This document shows positions 17,325-26,344 of a DNA stretch of 59,682 bases, in pieces. The position numbers and the translations under genes were made by a program. The stretch is from Micromonosporaceae bacterium (GTDB lineage: Bacteria > Actinomycetota > Actinomycetes > Mycobacteriales > Micromonosporaceae), in assembly GCA_020027875.1 (NCBI GenBank), contig JAHRHA010000019.1, forward strand, positions 1 through 59,682, given 5' to 3'. Under the pieces are notes generated by a model. That model was not told where the DNA came from, did no database searches, and saw only the letters and a program-made list of their open reading frames with translations. How positions within the stretch are numbered: position 1 is the stretch's first letter; each line of letters opens with the position of its first letter.

Positions 17325-18335
17325 ATGCGCGTGGTTGTGGTTGGCGGTACGAAGTTCATCGGGCGCCGCATCGTGGAGGAACTCGCCGCACGCGGGGACG
17401 AGGTTCTGGTGGTGCACCGGGGCGAGACCGAACCCGCGGACCTGGTCGAGTGCCGGCACCTGCATGCGTCGCGGGCCGAGTTCGCCTCGGTCGCGGCTGA
17501 GGTACGGGCATTCGGGCCGGACGCGATCGTCGACACGCTCGCCATGAGCCGTGCCGATGTGACGGCGGTGCTGCCCCACCTGCCCGACACGCAGCTGGTG
17601 CTGCTTTCGAGCATGGACGTCTACGAGGCGTTCTGGCTGGTCCTCAATGAGCGTGAGGGCGAACCTGTGCCGCTCAACGAGTCGTCGCGCCTCCGCACGG
17701 TGCGCTACCCGTATCGGGAGCTCGGCGGCCGGCCCAGCGACTACGACAAACTCGACGTTGAACCGTCCTATCTGGAGCGTGGCGCAACGGTCCTCAGGCT
17801 GGCGATGATCTACGGTGAGCATGACCATCAGCGCCGCGAGGAGTTCATCCTGCGTCGGGTTCGCGCCGGCCGCACCCGAATCCCCGTGGGCTCAGGCACG
17901 TGGCTGTGGACCCGGTGCTACGTCGGCGACGTCGCCGCCGCGGTCCTCGCCACCCTGGGCAACTCCTCCGTGGGCGGAGAGGTCTTCAACATCGGCGAGC
18001 CGTCCGTACGCAGCTTCCGCGGTTGGGCGCAGGAGATCCTGGTCGCGGCGGGCCACGAGGCCGAACTGGTCCGGGTACCCGAGGCGTTGCTGCCCGAGGA
18101 CCTCGAGGTGACGAAGTCCTACCATCAGCACCTCGTGTTCGACGCCTACAAGGCCACGCAGGTGCTGGGTTGGCGTCCCGATCCGGCGGCGGGGCTGGCC
18201 CGCTCCGTCCGGTGGCACCTCGTCAACCCACCCGCCAACCCACCCGCCGACCCACCCGCCGACGCCAGCGAGGACTTCGCAGCCGACGACACCGCCCTGG
18301 CCGCCGCCATCCCCCCATCTCAGCGTCGATCATGA
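17325..18335 (+). CDS. NAD-dependent epimerase/dehydratase
   Basis: 336 residues of the extended SDR family. The N-terminal Rossmann motif is GGTKFIGRRIVEEL. The active-site region reads SDYDKLDVE, a YxxxK-like variant seen in atypical extended SDRs. FNIGEP and FDAYKATQVLGWRPDP near the end are usual for nucleotide-sugar epimerases. The C-terminal tail holds a tandem NPPANPPADPPAD repeat from 12-bp units. The substrate is unknown. The stop codon TGA is embedded in the left arm of the large palindrome that follows. Confidence 0.85.
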   Translation: MRVVVVGGTKFIGRRIVEELAARGDEVLVVHRGETEPADLVECRHLHASRAEFASVAAEVRAFGPDAIVDTLAMSRADVTAVLPHLPDTQLVLLSSMDVYEAFWLVLNEREGEPVPLNESSRLRTVRYPYRELGGRPSDYDKLDVEPSYLERGATVLRLAMIYGEHDHQRREEFILRRVRAGRTRIPVGSGTWLWTRCYVGDVAAAVLATLGNSSVGGEVFNIGEPSVRSFRGWAQEILVAAGHEAELVRVPEALLPEDLEVTKSYHQHLVFDAYKATQVLGWRPDPAAGLARSVRWHLVNPPANPPADPPADASEDFAADDTALAAAIPPSQRRS

Positions 18336-18356
18336 CCTGGAGGTCATGATCGACGC
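18323..18356. terminator. Large perfect palindrome, probable bidirectional terminator
   Basis: Perfect 16-bp arms (GCGTCGATCATGACCT and its complement) around a 2-base loop, followed by GCGTTTTG on the plus strand. It lies between the convergent epimerase and uvrB genes and includes the epimerase stop. The core CGATCATGACCT-NN-AGGTCATGATCG recurs at 58541-58572, so it is also a member of a dispersed repeat family. Confidence 0.75.
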
Positions 18357-18401
18357 GTTTTGACGACGCTCACATCATGATCGTGGCGATCTTGGAGCGA
18401 G

Positions 18402-20531
18402 CTAGCGGGTGCCGGCTACGTCCATTTGGCGGATCTCCTTCTTGAGCTCGGCGATCTCGTCTCTGATCCGGGCGGCGAGTTCGAACTGCAGCTCGCGGGC
18501 GGACGCGAGCATCTGGTCGGTGAGTTCCTGGATGAGCTTGGCCAACTCGGCGCGGGCCATGCCCTCGGTGGGTGCGCTGATGGATCTGGCGCGGCTGCGG
18601 GTCTCTTTGACGGGCGCCTTGCCCCTCGACATCTGCCGGCCGCTCCCCCCGATGATCGCGCCGCCGATGATGGAGCCGCTCACCAGCGCCTCGGCGTCGT
18701 CGGCTTCGCGGTAGATGTCGTCCAGGATGTCGCCGATCTTCTTGCGCAAGGGCTGCGGGTCGACCCCGTTCGCCGCGTTGAACGAGACCTGCTTGGCACG
18801 GCGCCGGTTCGTCTCGTCGATCGCCGCCGCCATCGACGGAGTGATCTTGTCGGCGTACATGTGCACCTGACCGGAGACGTTACGGGCCGCGCGGCCGATC
18901 GTCTGGATGAGCGACGTGCCCGAACGCAGGAAGCCCTCCTTGTCCGCGTCGAGGATCGACACCAGCGACACCTCGGGCAGGTCCAGACCCTCCCGGAGCA
19001 GGTTGATGCCGACGAGCACGTCGTAGTCTCCGCGCCGCAGTTCGCGCAGCAGCTCCACGCGGCGCAGCGTGTCCACTTCGGAGTGCAGGTAGCGCACCCG
19101 GATCCCGTGCTCCAGCAGGTAGTCGGTCAGGTCCTCGGACATCTTTTTGGTCAGCGTGGTGACCAGCACCCGCTCGTTACGCTCCGACCGCACCCCGATC
19201 TCGTGCATCAGGTCATCAATCTGACCCTTCGTGGGCTTGACCACCACTTCGGGGTCGACCAGGCCGGTCGGCCGGATCACCTGCTCGACCACCTCGCCGC
19301 CGACCTTCGCGAGCTCCCACGGACCCGGCGTCGCGGACAGATAGACGGTCTGCCCGATCCGCTCCTGGAACTCGTCGAAGCGCAGCGGCCGGTTGTCGGC
19401 GGCCGACGGCAGGCGGAACCCGTGCTCGATGAGCGTCCGCTTGCGGGACGCGTCGCCTTCGTACATCCCGCCGATTTGGGGCACTGTCACATGCGACTCG
19501 TCGATGACGGTGAGGAAGTCGTCGGGGAAGTAGTCGAGCAGGCAGTGCGGCGGGCTGCCCGCCTCGCGCCCATCGATATGGCGGGAGTAGTTCTCGATGC
19601 CGGAACAGAAGCCGACCTGGCGCATCATCTCGACGTCGTACGACGTGCGCATGCGCAGTCGCTGCGCCTCGAGCAGCTTGCCCTGACGGTCCAGCTCGGC
19701 GAGGCGCTCCTCAAGTTCGGCCTCGATGCCACGGATTGCCCGCTCCATCCGCTCCGGCCCGGCCGCGTAGTGCGTCGCCGGGAAGATGAGCAGCTGATCG
19801 ACCTCGCGCACGACATCCCCGGTGAGTGGATGCAGGTAGTACAGCTTCTCCACCTCGTCGCCGAAGAGCTCGATACGGACGGCCAGCTCCTCGTACGCAG
19901 GGATGATCTCCAGGGTGTCACCGCGCACCCGGAAGGTGCCGCGGTTGAACGCCATGTCGTTGCGGGTGTACTGGATGTCGACCAGCCGCCGCAGCAGCTT
20001 GTCGCGCTCGATCTCGGCGCCGACCTGCACCTTCACCGACCGGTCGAGGTACTCCTGCGGGGTCCCCAGGCCATAGATCGCCGACACCGTTGCGACCACG
20101 ATGACGTCGCGGCGGGTCAGCAGCGACATTGTGGCGGAGTGGCGCAGCCGCTCGACCTCCTCGTTGATGGACGAGTCCTTCTCGATATAGGTGTCCGTCT
20201 GCGGGATGTACGCCTCGGGCTGGTAGTAGTCGTAGTAGGAGACGAAGTACTCCACCGCGATGTTCGGCATCAGCTCGCGGAACTCCTTGGCCAGCTGCGC
20301 CGCGAGCGTCTTGTTCGGCGCGAGCACGAGCGTGGGTCGTTGCACCCGCTCCACCAGCCAGGCCGTCGTGGCACTCTTGCCCGTACCGGTCGCGCCGAGC
20401 AGGACGACGTGACGCTCGCCACGCCGCACCCGCTCCTGCAGGTCCTCGATCGCGGTCGGCTGATCTCCAGATGGCGTGTAGTCGCTGACCACCGAGAACC
20501 GGCCGTCCAGGCGCGGAATGTCCAGACTCAT
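18402..20531 (-). CDS. uvrB: UvrABC system protein B, excision repair helicase
   Basis: 709 residues, normal length. UvrB verifies DNA damage delivered by UvrA and loads UvrC in nucleotide excision repair. Visible features: Walker [10 protein letters not shown] (about 45), the beta-hairpin [10 protein letters not shown] that clamps DNA, DExH-type motif VIDESH, helicase motif TIGRAARN, and the C-terminal UVR motif ([20 protein letters not shown]) that contacts UvrC. The start is the ATG of [12 protein letters not shown]; a longer open frame upstream is not UvrB-like. I see no clear LexA box in the upstream gap. Confidence 0.97.
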   Translation of the reverse strand: MSLDIPRLDGRFSVVSDYTPSGDQPTAIEDLQERVRRGERHVVLLGATGTGKSATTAWLVERVQRPTLVLAPNKTLAAQLAKEFRELMPNIAVEYFVSYYDYYQPEAYIPQTDTYIEKDSSINEEVERLRHSATMSLLTRRDVIVVATVSAIYGLGTPQEYLDRSVKVQVGAEIERDKLLRRLVDIQYTRNDMAFNRGTFRVRGDTLEIIPAYEELAVRIELFGDEVEKLYYLHPLTGDVVREVDQLLIFPATHYAAGPERMERAIRGIEAELEERLAELDRQGKLLEAQRLRMRTSYDVEMMRQVGFCSGIENYSRHIDGREAGSPPHCLLDYFPDDFLTVIDESHVTVPQIGGMYEGDASRKRTLIEHGFRLPSAADNRPLRFDEFQERIGQTVYLSATPGPWELAKVGGEVVEQVIRPTGLVDPEVVVKPTKGQIDDLMHEIGVRSERNERVLVTTLTKKMSEDLTDYLLEHGIRVRYLHSEVDTLRRVELLRELRRGDYDVLVGINLLREGLDLPEVSLVSILDADKEGFLRSGTSLIQTIGRAARNVSGQVHMYADKITPSMAAAIDETNRRRAKQVSFNAANGVDPQPLRKKIGDILDDIYREADDAEALVSGSIIGGAIIGGSGRQMSRGKAPVKETRSRARSISAPTEGMARAELAKLIQELTDQMLASARELQFELAARIRDEIAELKKEIRQMDVAGTR

Positions 20532-20888
20532 GCGTCCCAACCTACGCCGGACCCCCGACAACAATCGAAGGCAGGAACCGGAGGCACGAACCGGAAGCAG
20601 GAACCGGAGGTACGCGGAGCGCCCACACCAACACTCAGAGTTGTCGATGCTTGGGCAAGATTCCGATTGTGTGCCGCGCCGCACCGCGCTACCGTCGACC
20701 CGTAGGCCGCCCGCGGCGGTCGACCGGTCCCGACCAAGCCTCCACACCGGCGTGGTCGACCCCGGCGCTCGGGTACGCAGCCCCGGCGACGCGCAAGCGT
20801 CCCGCTTGGGCTCCCCAGCGGATGGGCGCGTCCGCGGCGCACTCTGGTGCGTCGCACGCGTTCACCGGCCGTCGCGGGTGGCCCTCTC
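20532..20888. other. Intergenic region with a 13-bp tandem repeat
   Basis: 357 bases between coaE and uvrB with no convincing gene on either strand. Three copies of a 13-bp unit (AGGCAGGAACCGG consensus) lie at 20569-20607, just upstream of uvrB. The uvrB promoter should be here. Confidence 0.6.
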
Positions 20889-21500
20889 TTACGCTCGCGG
20901 TAGGCGCGCCCGCGGCACGATGTGTTCCCACCACGCGGTGTCGACGGCGGCGCGCAGCTCATCGGTCGTACCGTCATTGACGATCACCACGTCCGCGACC
21001 GCACGCCGTTGCTCGTCGGTGGCCTGGGCCGAGATGCGCGATCGTGCCTCAGCGGTTGGCATGCCGCGGTCGCGGGCGAGCCGAGCGACGCGTGTCTCCT
21101 CCTCCGCGAGTACGACGATCACCAGGTCGTAGCTGGCTGCCAGGTTCGCCTCGACGAGCAGTGGTACGTCGTTGACGACGATCGCGTCGGGCGGCGCCGC
21201 GGCCACGATCTGCGCCGCGCGTGACCGTATCCGAGGATGCACGATCTCCTCCAACCGGCACCGCTTGGCGTCGTCGTCGAAGACGATCCGGCCCAGCGCC
21301 GGCCGGTCCAGCTCACCGTTGGCGGTCAGCACCCCCTCGCCGAACGCTGCCACCACCTCGGCCAGGCCATCGGTGCCGGGTCGCACAACCTCGCGCGCGA
21401 GGACGTCGGAGTCGATGATGAGCGCGCCCAACTCGGCCAGCCGGGCGGCGACCGCGCTCTTCCCGGCGCCGATCCCACCCGTCAGTCCGACCATGAGCAT
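20889..21500 (-). CDS. coaE: Dephospho-CoA kinase
   Basis: 203 residues. It catalyses the last step of coenzyme A synthesis, phosphorylating the 3'-hydroxyl of dephospho-CoA. Walker A is GLTGGIGAGKSAVA at the N-terminus, then DSDVLAREVV, HPRIRSRA and VVNDVPLLVEAN, all characteristic of CoaE. This form is near the single-domain length; mycobacterial CoaE has an extra C-terminal GrpB-like domain that is absent here. It lies downstream of rpsA on the same strand, as in mycobacteria. Confidence 0.96.
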   Translation of the reverse strand: MLMVGLTGGIGAGKSAVAARLAELGALIIDSDVLAREVVRPGTDGLAEVVAAFGEGVLTANGELDRPALGRIVFDDDAKRCRLEEIVHPRIRSRAAQIVAAAPPDAIVVNDVPLLVEANLAASYDLVIVVLAEEETRVARLARDRGMPTAEARSRISAQATDEQRRAVADVVIVNDGTTDELRAAVDTAWWEHIVPRARLPRA

Positions 21501-21783
21501 GGCGCAAGTCTGGCAGAGTGCATCGCTTCGCTACTCTCGAGCGCACCATGGATGTGATCGAAAACGGCGTACCCCCAACGCGCCCCATCTCGAGCCAGGG
21601 GGCGGCCCTAGCGGCGGCCGCGATCGCGGTGGTCGGGGGTTTCTACGGCCTGAGCCGGCTCGGCGGCTCGGACCCCACACCAACAGCCGCGCCAAGCCCC
21701 TTCGCGGAGTTGGTAGCCATCGGCGGACAAAGCGGGCCGGCCGCGCCCTCGCGCGACCGGCTCGCCTCGCTATCACCACCAGG
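21501..21783. other. Intergenic region between rpsA and coaE
   Basis: 283 bases. On the plus strand a frame from 21549 encodes MDVIENGVPPTRPISSQG followed by a hydrophobic stretch (AALAAAAIAVVGGFYGLSRL), which could be a small membrane protein. It has no stop before running antisense into rpsA for about 300 bases, so I do not call it a gene. No terminator is obvious. Confidence 0.4.
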
Positions 21784-23274
21784 TCAGCTCTTGCCGCCGG
21801 CCAACTTCTCCTTCAGCGCGGCGAGCGCCTCGTCGGTCGCGAGGATGCCCTGGGGCTCCTCGGCCGGCTGGGCCGCGGTGGCGGCAGGTGCCCCGGCCGG
21901 GACACCTTCCGCGGTCGGGGCTGCGGCGGGCGTCTCGGCATCGGCGGCGCGGGCGGTCTGCACCTGCTTGGTGTGGGCCTCCCATCGGACGCGGGCGTCG
22001 GCGTACTGCTTCTCCCACTCCTCGCGCTGCTTATCGAAGCCGTCCAGCCACTCGCCCGTCTCGGGGTCGAAGCCGTCCGGATAGACGTAGTTGCCCTCGG
22101 TGTCGTACGTCGCGGCCATGCCGTAGAGGGTAGGGTCGAAGTGCTCCTCGCCCTCGACGAAGCCCTCGTTGGCCTGCTTGAGCGAGAGCGAGATCCGGCG
22201 CCGCTCCAGGTCGATGTCGATGACCTTGACCATGACGTCGGAGCCCACCTGCACGACCTGCTCCGGGATCTCCACGTGACGCTCTGCCAGCTCGGAGATG
22301 TGCACCAGGCCCTCGATGCCGTCGTCCACGCGGACGAAGGCGCCGAACGGAACCAGCTTGGTGACCTTGCCGGGGACGATCTGCTGAATGGCGTGCGTCC
22401 GGGCAAACTGACGCCACGGGTCTTCCTGGGTCGCCTTGAGCGACAGCGAGACCCGCTCGCGGTCCAGATCGACGTCGAGCACCTCGACCTCGACCTCCTG
22501 GCCCACCTCGACGACCTCGGACGGGTGGTCGATGTGCTTCCAGGAGAGCTCGGAGACGTGCACGAGCCCGTCGACCCCGCCGAGGTCCACGAACGCGCCG
22601 AAGTTCACGATGCTGGACACGACACCCTTGCGTACCTGGCCCTTGGCAAGCTTGTTGAGGAACTCGCTGCGCACCTCCGACTGGGTCTGCTCCAGGTAGG
22701 CCCGGCGGGACAGGACGACATTGTTGCGGTTCTTGTCCAGCTCGATGATCTTCGCCTCGAGCTCGCGGCCCACATACGGCTGCAGGTCGCGCACGCGGCG
22801 CATCTCGACCAGGGACGCGGGCAGGAAGCCGCGCAGCCCGATGTCGATGATGAGACCACCCTTGACCACCTCGATGACGGAGCCGCGCACGACGCCGTCG
22901 TCCTCCTTGATCTTCTCGATCGTGCCCCAGGCGCGCTCGTACTGCGCCCGCTTCTTCGAGAGGATCAGGCGGCCCTCCTTGTCCTCCTTCTGAAGGACCA
23001 GGGCCTCGACATGATCGCCGACGGAGACGACCTCGGACGGATCGACATCGTGCTTGATCGACAACTCGCGCGAGGGGATAACACCCTCGGTTTTGTAGCC
23101 GATGTCGAGTAGGACCTCGTCCCGGTCGACCTTGACGACAGTGCCTTCGACAATATCGCCGTCATTGAAGTACTTGATGGTCTCGTCGATCGCGGCGAGG
23201 AATGCTTCCTCCGAGCCGATGTCGTCGATCGCGACCTTGGTTACGCTCGAGGTGGCCTCGATGCTGCTCGTCAT
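21784..23274 (-). CDS. rpsA: 30S ribosomal protein S1
   Basis: 496 residues with four S1 RNA-binding domains (about 35-110, 120-195, 205-280 and 290-365), each showing the VxGxVxxVxxxGxxVxL pattern, for example GVVSSIVNFGAFVDLGGVDG and GKVTKLVPFGAFVRVDDGIEG. The actinobacterial C-terminal extension is acidic, then Ala/Pro-rich (about 380-496), and lacks domains 5 and 6 of E. coli S1. It binds mRNA on the small subunit to promote initiation. A GGAG ribosome site precedes the ATG. Confidence 0.97.
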   Translation of the reverse strand: MTSSIEATSSVTKVAIDDIGSEEAFLAAIDETIKYFNDGDIVEGTVVKVDRDEVLLDIGYKTEGVIPSRELSIKHDVDPSEVVSVGDHVEALVLQKEDKEGRLILSKKRAQYERAWGTIEKIKEDDGVVRGSVIEVVKGGLIIDIGLRGFLPASLVEMRRVRDLQPYVGRELEAKIIELDKNRNNVVLSRRAYLEQTQSEVRSEFLNKLAKGQVRKGVVSSIVNFGAFVDLGGVDGLVHVSELSWKHIDHPSEVVEVGQEVEVEVLDVDLDRERVSLSLKATQEDPWRQFARTHAIQQIVPGKVTKLVPFGAFVRVDDGIEGLVHISELAERHVEIPEQVVQVGSDVMVKVIDIDLERRRISLSLKQANEGFVEGEEHFDPTLYGMAATYDTEGNYVYPDGFDPETGEWLDGFDKQREEWEKQYADARVRWEAHTKQVQTARAADAETPAAAPTAEGVPAGAPAATAAQPAEEPQGILATDEALAALKEKLAGGKS

Positions 23275-23717
23275 GTGGGCAGTTGCTCCGGTGGATGGGG
23301 TTGTCGTTACGACTTTTTGCTGCGTTACGACCTCGTCGCGCCCGCAGGCCCGTCGCCGCGCACGCTCCCGCAGCCAGCATGATCAACGGGAGTATTGACG
23401 GCGACCGCGAGCCTGCTCCCTACCGAGGTCGCAGCCCGCGAGTGCATCGAACAGCTTACTCTGCCTGTTACCGGCCGGTCCAACCCTCCCCGGATGCGAA
23501 AGATCGCTGCGCCCACATAGCAATGCACGGTCAACAACGGCCCACCTGCGGTGTCGGATGGATCACAACCTTTGACCCCAGCCACGCAATGGATCAGTCA
23601 GGGAGATCACTCGGGTCGGACCTGGGCCGCGGCGTTGGTGGTCACGCGGACCACGTGCGTACGCTTCGCGGGGCCGTGGGTACAGCGTCAGGCAATACGC
23701 CGGCGTGGGGAGGTGTC
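23275..23717. other. Divergent intergenic region upstream of rpsA
   Basis: 443 bases between the divergent rpsA gene and the peptidase-like gene. It must contain the rpsA promoter and leader. I see no convincing small gene, tRNA or recognised riboswitch. The stretch near 23310-23320 (TTTTTGCTGCG on the plus strand) is the only notably A/T-rich spot in the rpsA leader. Confidence 0.5.
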
Positions 23718-24992
23718 GTGCGAGTTCGGGGTCGGCGTCGATACTGGATCGTGGCAGGCGTGGTGATGGCGTTGTGCGCGGGCGGGTTAGTGGTATTCGA
23801 CAGGGCCGATCCAATGAAGGCGCTGACCAAGTTCGACATCGATTCCTACCCGATGCGCACCACAGTCACCGGCTGCGCGAACCCGCTTGTCGACAAGCCC
23901 GGTGTAGCGGACTTCCGGGCACTGCTCCTTTCCCAGGTGGGCGGCGGCGACGACGGACTCGCCGTGTGCAAGAAGATCGCCAATGAGTCGGGTGCCTTCT
24001 CGGACCATGCCGACGGACGGGCCTGGGACTGGCAAGTGAACGCCAGCAGCGCGACCGACCGAGCCATGGTCGACCAGGTACTCAACTGGCTGCTGCGCAC
24101 CGATGAGCGTGGCCACCGCAACGCGATGGCGCGTCGCACCGGCATCACGTACATCATCTGGAACCACATGATCTACCGCGTTCGTGGCGACGACGCGCGA
24201 TGGACGCCATATACCAGCACCGGCGATCCACACGACAGCCACGTGCATTTCTCGTTCTCGATGGCGGGCGCCGCGCGGCAGACGAGTTGGTGGAGCGAAC
24301 GCGGGCCCCTGGTGTGGATGCGGTCCGCCGAGCCGGACATCCCGCTGATCTCTGGACCGGGTGCTCTGCGCCCGGTTGCGGGGGACTGGGACGGCGACGG
24401 CCGGGATACGGTCGGCGTCCACAACCCGGCGAACCGCAGGTTCTTGGTGCGTGGCGAGGTCACCACTGGCGACCCGTACGCGATGACACCGCCGGTCGGG
24501 CCGTTCGGGGCTATCCCGTTCGCCGGCGACTGGGACGGCGAGGGCGGCGACGAGGTCGGTGTCTACGAGCCGTTGGCGCGCCGGTTCTCCTTCTACTCCA
24601 TCCTGGGCGCGCCGGCGCGGCCGTCGCAGGTATTCGGCCTCGCCGGCGATCTGCCCATCGTCGGCGACTGGGACGGCGACGGCGTGGATGACATCGGAAC
24701 CTACACACCCGAAAGCAAGACCTTCTCCCGGTTGCTGCCGGATGGCTCTGTGCGCGCCAAGGTCTTCGGCAGCCTCAACGACACGCCAGTGGTGGGCGAC
24801 TGGAATGGCGACGCCGTGGACGACGTAGGGGTGTTCCGATCGTCCAAGAACACGTTCCTCCTCGACGCCCCATCGGCCGACGGCGGCCAGGCCATCAGGT
24901 CGGTCACCTTCGGAACCGCCCGGCACCTGCCCGTCATCGGCGACTGGGATGGCAACGGCACCGACGATGAAGGCATCGTGACCGCAGGCTGA
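23718..24992 (+). CDS. Membrane-anchored M15-like peptidase domain with FG-GAP repeats
   Basis: 424 residues from GTG with GGAGG seven bases upstream. A short basic N-terminus and one hydrophobic segment (about 10-27) form a signal anchor. Residues about 45-200 resemble the M15/extensin-like zinc peptidase fold: HADGRAWDW (His97, Asp104) and HDSHVHFSF (His172, His175, His177) match the HxxGxAxD and HxH metal motifs. The rest is five or six FG-GAP/VCBS-type repeats with the calcium-binding-like DWDGDGxDxxG motif, predicting a beta-propeller. A cell-wall peptidase or lectin-like surface protein is inferred. Confidence 0.72.
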   Translation: MRVRGRRRYWIVAGVVMALCAGGLVVFDRADPMKALTKFDIDSYPMRTTVTGCANPLVDKPGVADFRALLLSQVGGGDDGLAVCKKIANESGAFSDHADGRAWDWQVNASSATDRAMVDQVLNWLLRTDERGHRNAMARRTGITYIIWNHMIYRVRGDDARWTPYTSTGDPHDSHVHFSFSMAGAARQTSWWSERGPLVWMRSAEPDIPLISGPGALRPVAGDWDGDGRDTVGVHNPANRRFLVRGEVTTGDPYAMTPPVGPFGAIPFAGDWDGEGGDEVGVYEPLARRFSFYSILGAPARPSQVFGLAGDLPIVGDWDGDGVDDIGTYTPESKTFSRLLPDGSVRAKVFGSLNDTPVVGDWNGDAVDDVGVFRSSKNTFLLDAPSADGGQAIRSVTFGTARHLPVIGDWDGNGTDDEGIVTAG

Positions 24993-25013
24993 AGCGCCCC
25001 CGCCGCGTTGTGT

Positions 25014-25047
25014 TGGTCGACCGATTGGGTGTGGTCGACCGATTGGG
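25014..25047. repeat. Paired 16-bp direct repeats upstream of a methyltransferase
   Basis: TGGTCGACCGATTGGG occurs twice, 18 bases apart, in the 84-base gap before the methyltransferase gene. Each copy contains the palindrome GGTCGACC. They may be tandem operator sites; a chance local duplication is the alternative. Confidence 0.6.
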
Positions 25048-25076
25048 CTTGGCACTGGCGCCGTACGGTGTGAGCC

Positions 25077-25892
25077 GTGACTGGCGAACAGGATGCGACG
25101 GGGGCTGCCCGCCGATTGATCTCCGCGGACGCCAACCGACGGGCGTCACGAGACTGGTGGGACACGGACGCCGACACCTATCAGGCCGAGCACGGCGCCT
25201 TCCTCGGCGACCTGGATTTCGTCTGGTGCCCGGAAGGCCTCCGCGAGACCAACGCGCACCTACTCGGCAAGGTCACCGGACTACGGGTGCTGGAGGTCGG
25301 CTGCGGCGCCGCCGCCGCGAGCCGCTGGCTCGCCACCGAAGGCGCCCACGTGGTCGCACTCGACCTGTCCGCCGGCATGCTGCGCCACGCCACCGCCGCT
25401 GCCGACCGCACCGGCGTACAGATCTCGCTGCTCCAGGCCGACGCCATGGCCCTGCCACTGGCCGACGAAAGCTTCGACCTCGCCTTCACCGCCTTCGGCG
25501 CAGTTCCGTTCGTCGACGACTCCGCCGCGGTGATGCATGAGGTGTTCCGGGTGCTCCGGCCGGGCGGGCGGTGGGCCTTCTCGGCCACCCACCCGATGCG
25601 GTGGATCTTCCTGGACGACCCCGGCCCGCAGGGGCTGGTGGCCACCCACTCGTACTTCGACCGGCGCCCCTACATCGAGTTCGACGCTCACGGCGAACCC
25701 GTCTACGTGGAGCATCACCGTACGCTCGGCGACCGGATCCGGGAGCTGGTCGCGGCGGGCTTCACGGTGCTCGACGTGATCGAACCCGAGTGGCCGGAGG
25801 GTCACGAGGCCATCTGGGGACAGTGGAGCCCGATGCGTGGGAGCCTCTTCCCTGGCACTGCGATCTACGTGGCAGAACGGCCCGCAGACTGA
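25077..25892 (+). CDS. Class I SAM-dependent methyltransferase
   Basis: 271 residues from GTG. Motif I VLEVGCGAAAASRWLA, the acidic end of strand 2 (VALDLS), AMALPLADESFDLAF and VLRPGGRW mark a Rossmann-like methyltransferase of the ubiE/Methyltransf_11 type. The N-terminal DWWDTDADTYQAEHGAFLG is typical of actinobacterial members. The substrate is unknown. It is a lone gene preceded by two direct repeats. Confidence 0.87.
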   Translation: MTGEQDATGAARRLISADANRRASRDWWDTDADTYQAEHGAFLGDLDFVWCPEGLRETNAHLLGKVTGLRVLEVGCGAAAASRWLATEGAHVVALDLSAGMLRHATAAADRTGVQISLLQADAMALPLADESFDLAFTAFGAVPFVDDSAAVMHEVFRVLRPGGRWAFSATHPMRWIFLDDPGPQGLVATHSYFDRRPYIEFDAHGEPVYVEHHRTLGDRIRELVAAGFTVLDVIEPEWPEGHEAIWGQWSPMRGSLFPGTAIYVAERPAD

Positions 25893-25976
25893 TCGCTCTC
25901 CCTCCGCGGCGACATGCCCGCGAGACGGTAGCGTCACCCGCATGCCAATTCCGACGACGCCTTCGGTGGTATTCAC

Positions 25977-26333
25977 ATGAAAGGACTCGCCCTGGTCGTA
26001 CGTTTCCTGCTCGAGGTGGCCGCCATCGCGGCGCTCGTCTACGCCGGAGTCGCCGTGGTGGACCCTCCGTTGGGATGGTTGCTGGGTCTGGGGATGGCGG
26101 CGGTCGCCGCCGTGGCGTGGGGGCTGTTCGTGGCGCCGCGCTCCCGTATCGCTGTACCCACGCCGGTCCGGTTCGCCGTGGAGATCGCCGTATTCGCAGC
26201 GGCCTGTTCGGGTCTGCTCGCCGCCGAGCAGCCCGTGCTCGCGGCCGGGCTTGCCATCGTCTACGTGCTGGACCGGCTCGCGCTGTGGGCCTCCGGCGCG
26301 CCCCCGTTCGAGCCGACGCCGCCAAACCCGTAG
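25977..26333 (+). CDS. YrdB family (DUF2568) membrane protein
   Basis: 118 residues with four predicted transmembrane helices. The pattern (RFLLEVAAIAALVYAGV near the start, RFAVEIAVFAAAC in the third helix) matches the YrdB/DUF2568 family, whose function is unknown. It is short, with an unstructured Pro-rich C-terminus. No operon partner is evident; it converges with the downstream methyltransferase gene. Confidence 0.8.
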   Translation: MKGLALVVRFLLEVAAIAALVYAGVAVVDPPLGWLLGLGMAAVAAVAWGLFVAPRSRIAVPTPVRFAVEIAVFAAACSGLLAAEQPVLAAGLAIVYVLDRLALWASGAPPFEPTPPNP

Positions 26334-26344
26334 CGCGTGGACGG

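Noticed and set aside
18426..20705. A 759-codon open frame antisense to uvrB on the plus strand
   Set aside because: It has no recognisable motifs, and its composition is what GC-rich third positions of uvrB produce on the opposite strand.
21549..22084. Possible small membrane protein gene MDVIENG... on the plus strand
   Set aside because: It has one plausible hydrophobic stretch but no stop until 300 bases into antisense rpsA.
21172..23112. A 646-codon open frame antisense to coaE and rpsA
   Set aside because: It spans two well-defined genes and their gap, with repetitive Leu/Asp/Arg composition mirroring the S1 repeats; a shadow.
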